From positions 1 through 42,208 of the forward strand of contig CADEED010000023.1 of the NCBI GenBank assembly GCA_902826225.1: DNA of 42,208 nt. Direction: 5' to 3'. Of this stretch, positions 41,046 to 42,208 are shown one piece after another (within the stretch, counting starts at the first letter, position 1; every line of letters starts with the position of its first letter). The DNA is from an uncultured Pseudomonadota bacterium. GTDB taxonomy: Bacteria; Pseudomonadota; Gammaproteobacteria; Steroidobacterales; Steroidobacteraceae. A model generated the notes under the pieces. The model had not been told where the DNA came from. It did not search any database and was given only the letters and a program-made list of their open reading frames with translations. The position numbers and the translations under genes were made by a program.

Positions 41046-42208
41046 CTACTTGCCGGCCGGCAGGGTGTAACCCGCCAGGAACGGCTCGCGCTCGGCGCGC
41101 CAGCGGGCGCGCCATCCGCGTTTCCATGCCACCTGCAACGCCGCTTCGGCCTGCGCGCGCTTGCCCTGCATGGCCAGCGAGTTCGCCCGCAGCGTGTAGA
41201 GACCATAGTGCATGCCGCCGGACTGCTCGTAGCGGTCGAGCATCGCGTCGAAATCCCGCAGCAGCTTCTGCGCCTTCGCGGTGTCGCCGCCGCCCTTGAG
41301 CTCGATGCCTGCGTGCGTCAGCGCCACGGCGTACTCGTGACGGATCTGGCTGCCGTCGAGCATGTCCGCCGCCGCCGAGTCGAGGATGCGATCGGCGTGC
41401 GCGAGCGTGACGCGTGCGGCCACCGCGTCGTTCGCCACGAACTGCAGGCGCGCGAGCTCGGCGAGCTCGGCGCCCGTCGAGGCACGATCCGCGAACTTCT
41501 GCTCCGCCATCCACCGGCGCAACGCTTCCGGGCCCGACTCCACCAGCAGGATCTGCGCTTCGCGGGCCAGGTTGAAGAATCCCTCGCTGGCCGGCAGGCC
41601 GCGCACCACCGTGCGCGCCGCCTCGTACTGGCCGAGGGTGAGCAGCAGGTCGATCTTCTGGTCCGCGAGATTGAAGTCCGTGGGCGCGAGCTTGACGGCC
41701 TCGTCGATCCAGCGAATCGCGTCGTCCGACTTGCCCTGCGCGCGCGCGATCCACGCGGTGGCGAGCGGGCCCCACATGTTGCTCGGGTTCAGCTCGCGCG
41801 CCTTGTCGCAGGCGGATTTCGCGTCCGCGTATTCGCCGAGGTCGACGAGCTCGACGCAGCGCCACACCTGCGGCAGGAAGTCGCGCGGGTCCAGCGTCGC
41901 CGCGAGGGAGAAGTGCTCGAGCGCGCGGTTCGGCTCCGCGCGCCGTTCGTAGAGCTGGCCGAGGTAGCGGTGGCTGGCGGCGTCGTTGGGATTGAGCTGC
42001 GTCGCCTTCTCGAGCAGCGGCATCGCCTCGTCGAACAGGAATTCCTCGGTGCGCAGCAGCCCCTTGGTCGCATAGGCCTCCGCGAGTTTCGGGCTCACCG
42101 CGATCGCGCGGTTGATGAGCGGCTCGACCTCGGCCGTCACGTCCTCGAGCGGCATGCGGTTGAGCGACAGGCCGTTGATCAATGCCTCGGACAGGCCGAC
42201 CAGCCCGA
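41046..42208 (-). CDS. TPR protein, C-terminal part (5' end beyond window)
   Basis: The frame is open to the window edge, so at least 387 residues of a larger protein are visible. Tetratricopeptide-type repeats run through most of it: AEAYATKGLLRTEEFLFDEAMPLLEKATQLNPNDAASHRYLGQLYERRAEPNRALEHFSLAATLDP and several more, ending in a helical region (KRAQAEAALQVAWKRGWRARW). The repeat style resembles the C-terminal domains of CadC-like winged-helix or adenylate-cyclase-type TPR proteins, but the N-terminus is not seen. It converges on the RNase T2 operon. Confidence 0.85.
   Translation of the reverse strand, partial: GLVGLSEALINGLSLNRMPLEDVTAEVEPLINRAIAVSPKLAEAYATKGLLRTEEFLFDEAMPLLEKATQLNPNDAASHRYLGQLYERRAEPNRALEHFSLAATLDPRDFLPQVWRCVELVDLGEYADAKSACDKARELNPSNMWGPLATAWIARAQGKSDDAIRWIDEAVKLAPTDFNLADQKIDLLLTLGQYEAARTVVRGLPASEGFFNLAREAQILLVESGPEALRRWMAEQKFADRASTGAELAELARLQFVANDAVAARVTLAHADRILDSAAADMLDGSQIRHEYAVALTHAGIELKGGGDTAKAQKLLRDFDAMLDRYEQSGGMHYGLYTLRANSLAMQGKRAQAEAALQVAWKRGWRARWRAEREPFLAGYTLPAGK

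Noticed and set aside
1..42208. tRNA, rRNA, CRISPR array, integrase, attachment site
   Set aside because: No conserved tRNA arms, rRNA segments, spaced repeats or recombinase motifs were seen; the only repeated element is the palindromic REPIN-like sequence.

Overview
The window is high-GC, densely packed bacterial chromosome. Most open frames use GC-rich third positions, intergenic gaps are short, and many genes overlap by 4 bp at ATGA junctions. The gene content points to a Gram-negative gammaproteobacterium, perhaps of the Steroidobacteraceae/Xanthomonadales type. It includes several lipoproteins, a TonB-dependent receptor, a periplasmic Cu/Zn superoxide dismutase, a periplasmic RNase T2, a double-length UvrA and a GGDEF/EAL protein. 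The lineage is an inference from gene content only. I see no rRNA, tRNA, CRISPR array, integrase or complete insertion sequence.

Region 1 (1-5987) is the most unusual. It holds the tail of an unidentified Pro/Ala-rich protein, a protein with a degenerate Hsp70/actin-like N-terminus and a C-terminal FHA domain, and two consecutive VWA proteins. Both VWA proteins begin with almost the same membrane-anchor signature (FEVFTLSFLDCICCGFGA) followed by a coiled coil. An unrecognised lipoprotein follows. A convergent exported TPR protein with a TonB-like C-terminal segment overlaps the lipoprotein gene by 104 bp. I read this as a candidate envelope complex of unknown function.

Region 2 (5999-11064) holds a minus-strand operon (DUF1475-like, DUF2062, cyclopropane-fatty-acid-synthase-like methyltransferase), a ChrR-like FMN reductase, a small LuxR-type regulator, and a minus-strand operon of three exported proteins, two of them without any recognised family. 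Region 3 (11164-17210) holds an NAD(P)-binding Rossmann protein, a membrane GGDEF/EAL protein overlapping an NlpC/P60 lipoprotein, and a Pro/Ala/Lys-rich protein with two SPOR-like segments. Region 4 (17244-21666) holds a divergent WYL regulator/NIPSNAP-like pair, a Tat-exported DUF1579-like protein, a glycine-zipper protein, a GH5 glycosidase and a small zinc-ribbon protein.

Region 5 (21667-29133) is dominated by a 1863-residue tandem UvrA with four ABC ATPase units. Two copies of one palindromic repeat (REPIN-like) lie here. One abuts the start codon of the zinc-ribbon gene. The other is translated in frame as the linker between the two UvrA halves. A divergent MHS-type MFS transporter follows. 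Region 6 (29143-35005) holds sodC, a Pro-rich lipoprotein, and a TonB-dependent receptor closely followed by a large exported protein that resembles six-hairpin glycosidases. Region 7 (35026-39701) is a two-gene operon: a Tat-exported sarcosine-oxidase-like flavoprotein translationally coupled to a giant PVC-type propeller/HEAT/cytochrome c protein. Region 8 (39796-42208) holds an anchored RNase T2, a three-helix membrane protein, a 21-codon ORF with a very strong Shine-Dalgarno, and the C-terminal part of a TPR protein that runs off the window. No gene-free stretch exceeds 300 bp; the longest, about 290 bp, lies before the TonB-dependent receptor and holds no feature I can support beyond the receptor's ribosome-binding site.
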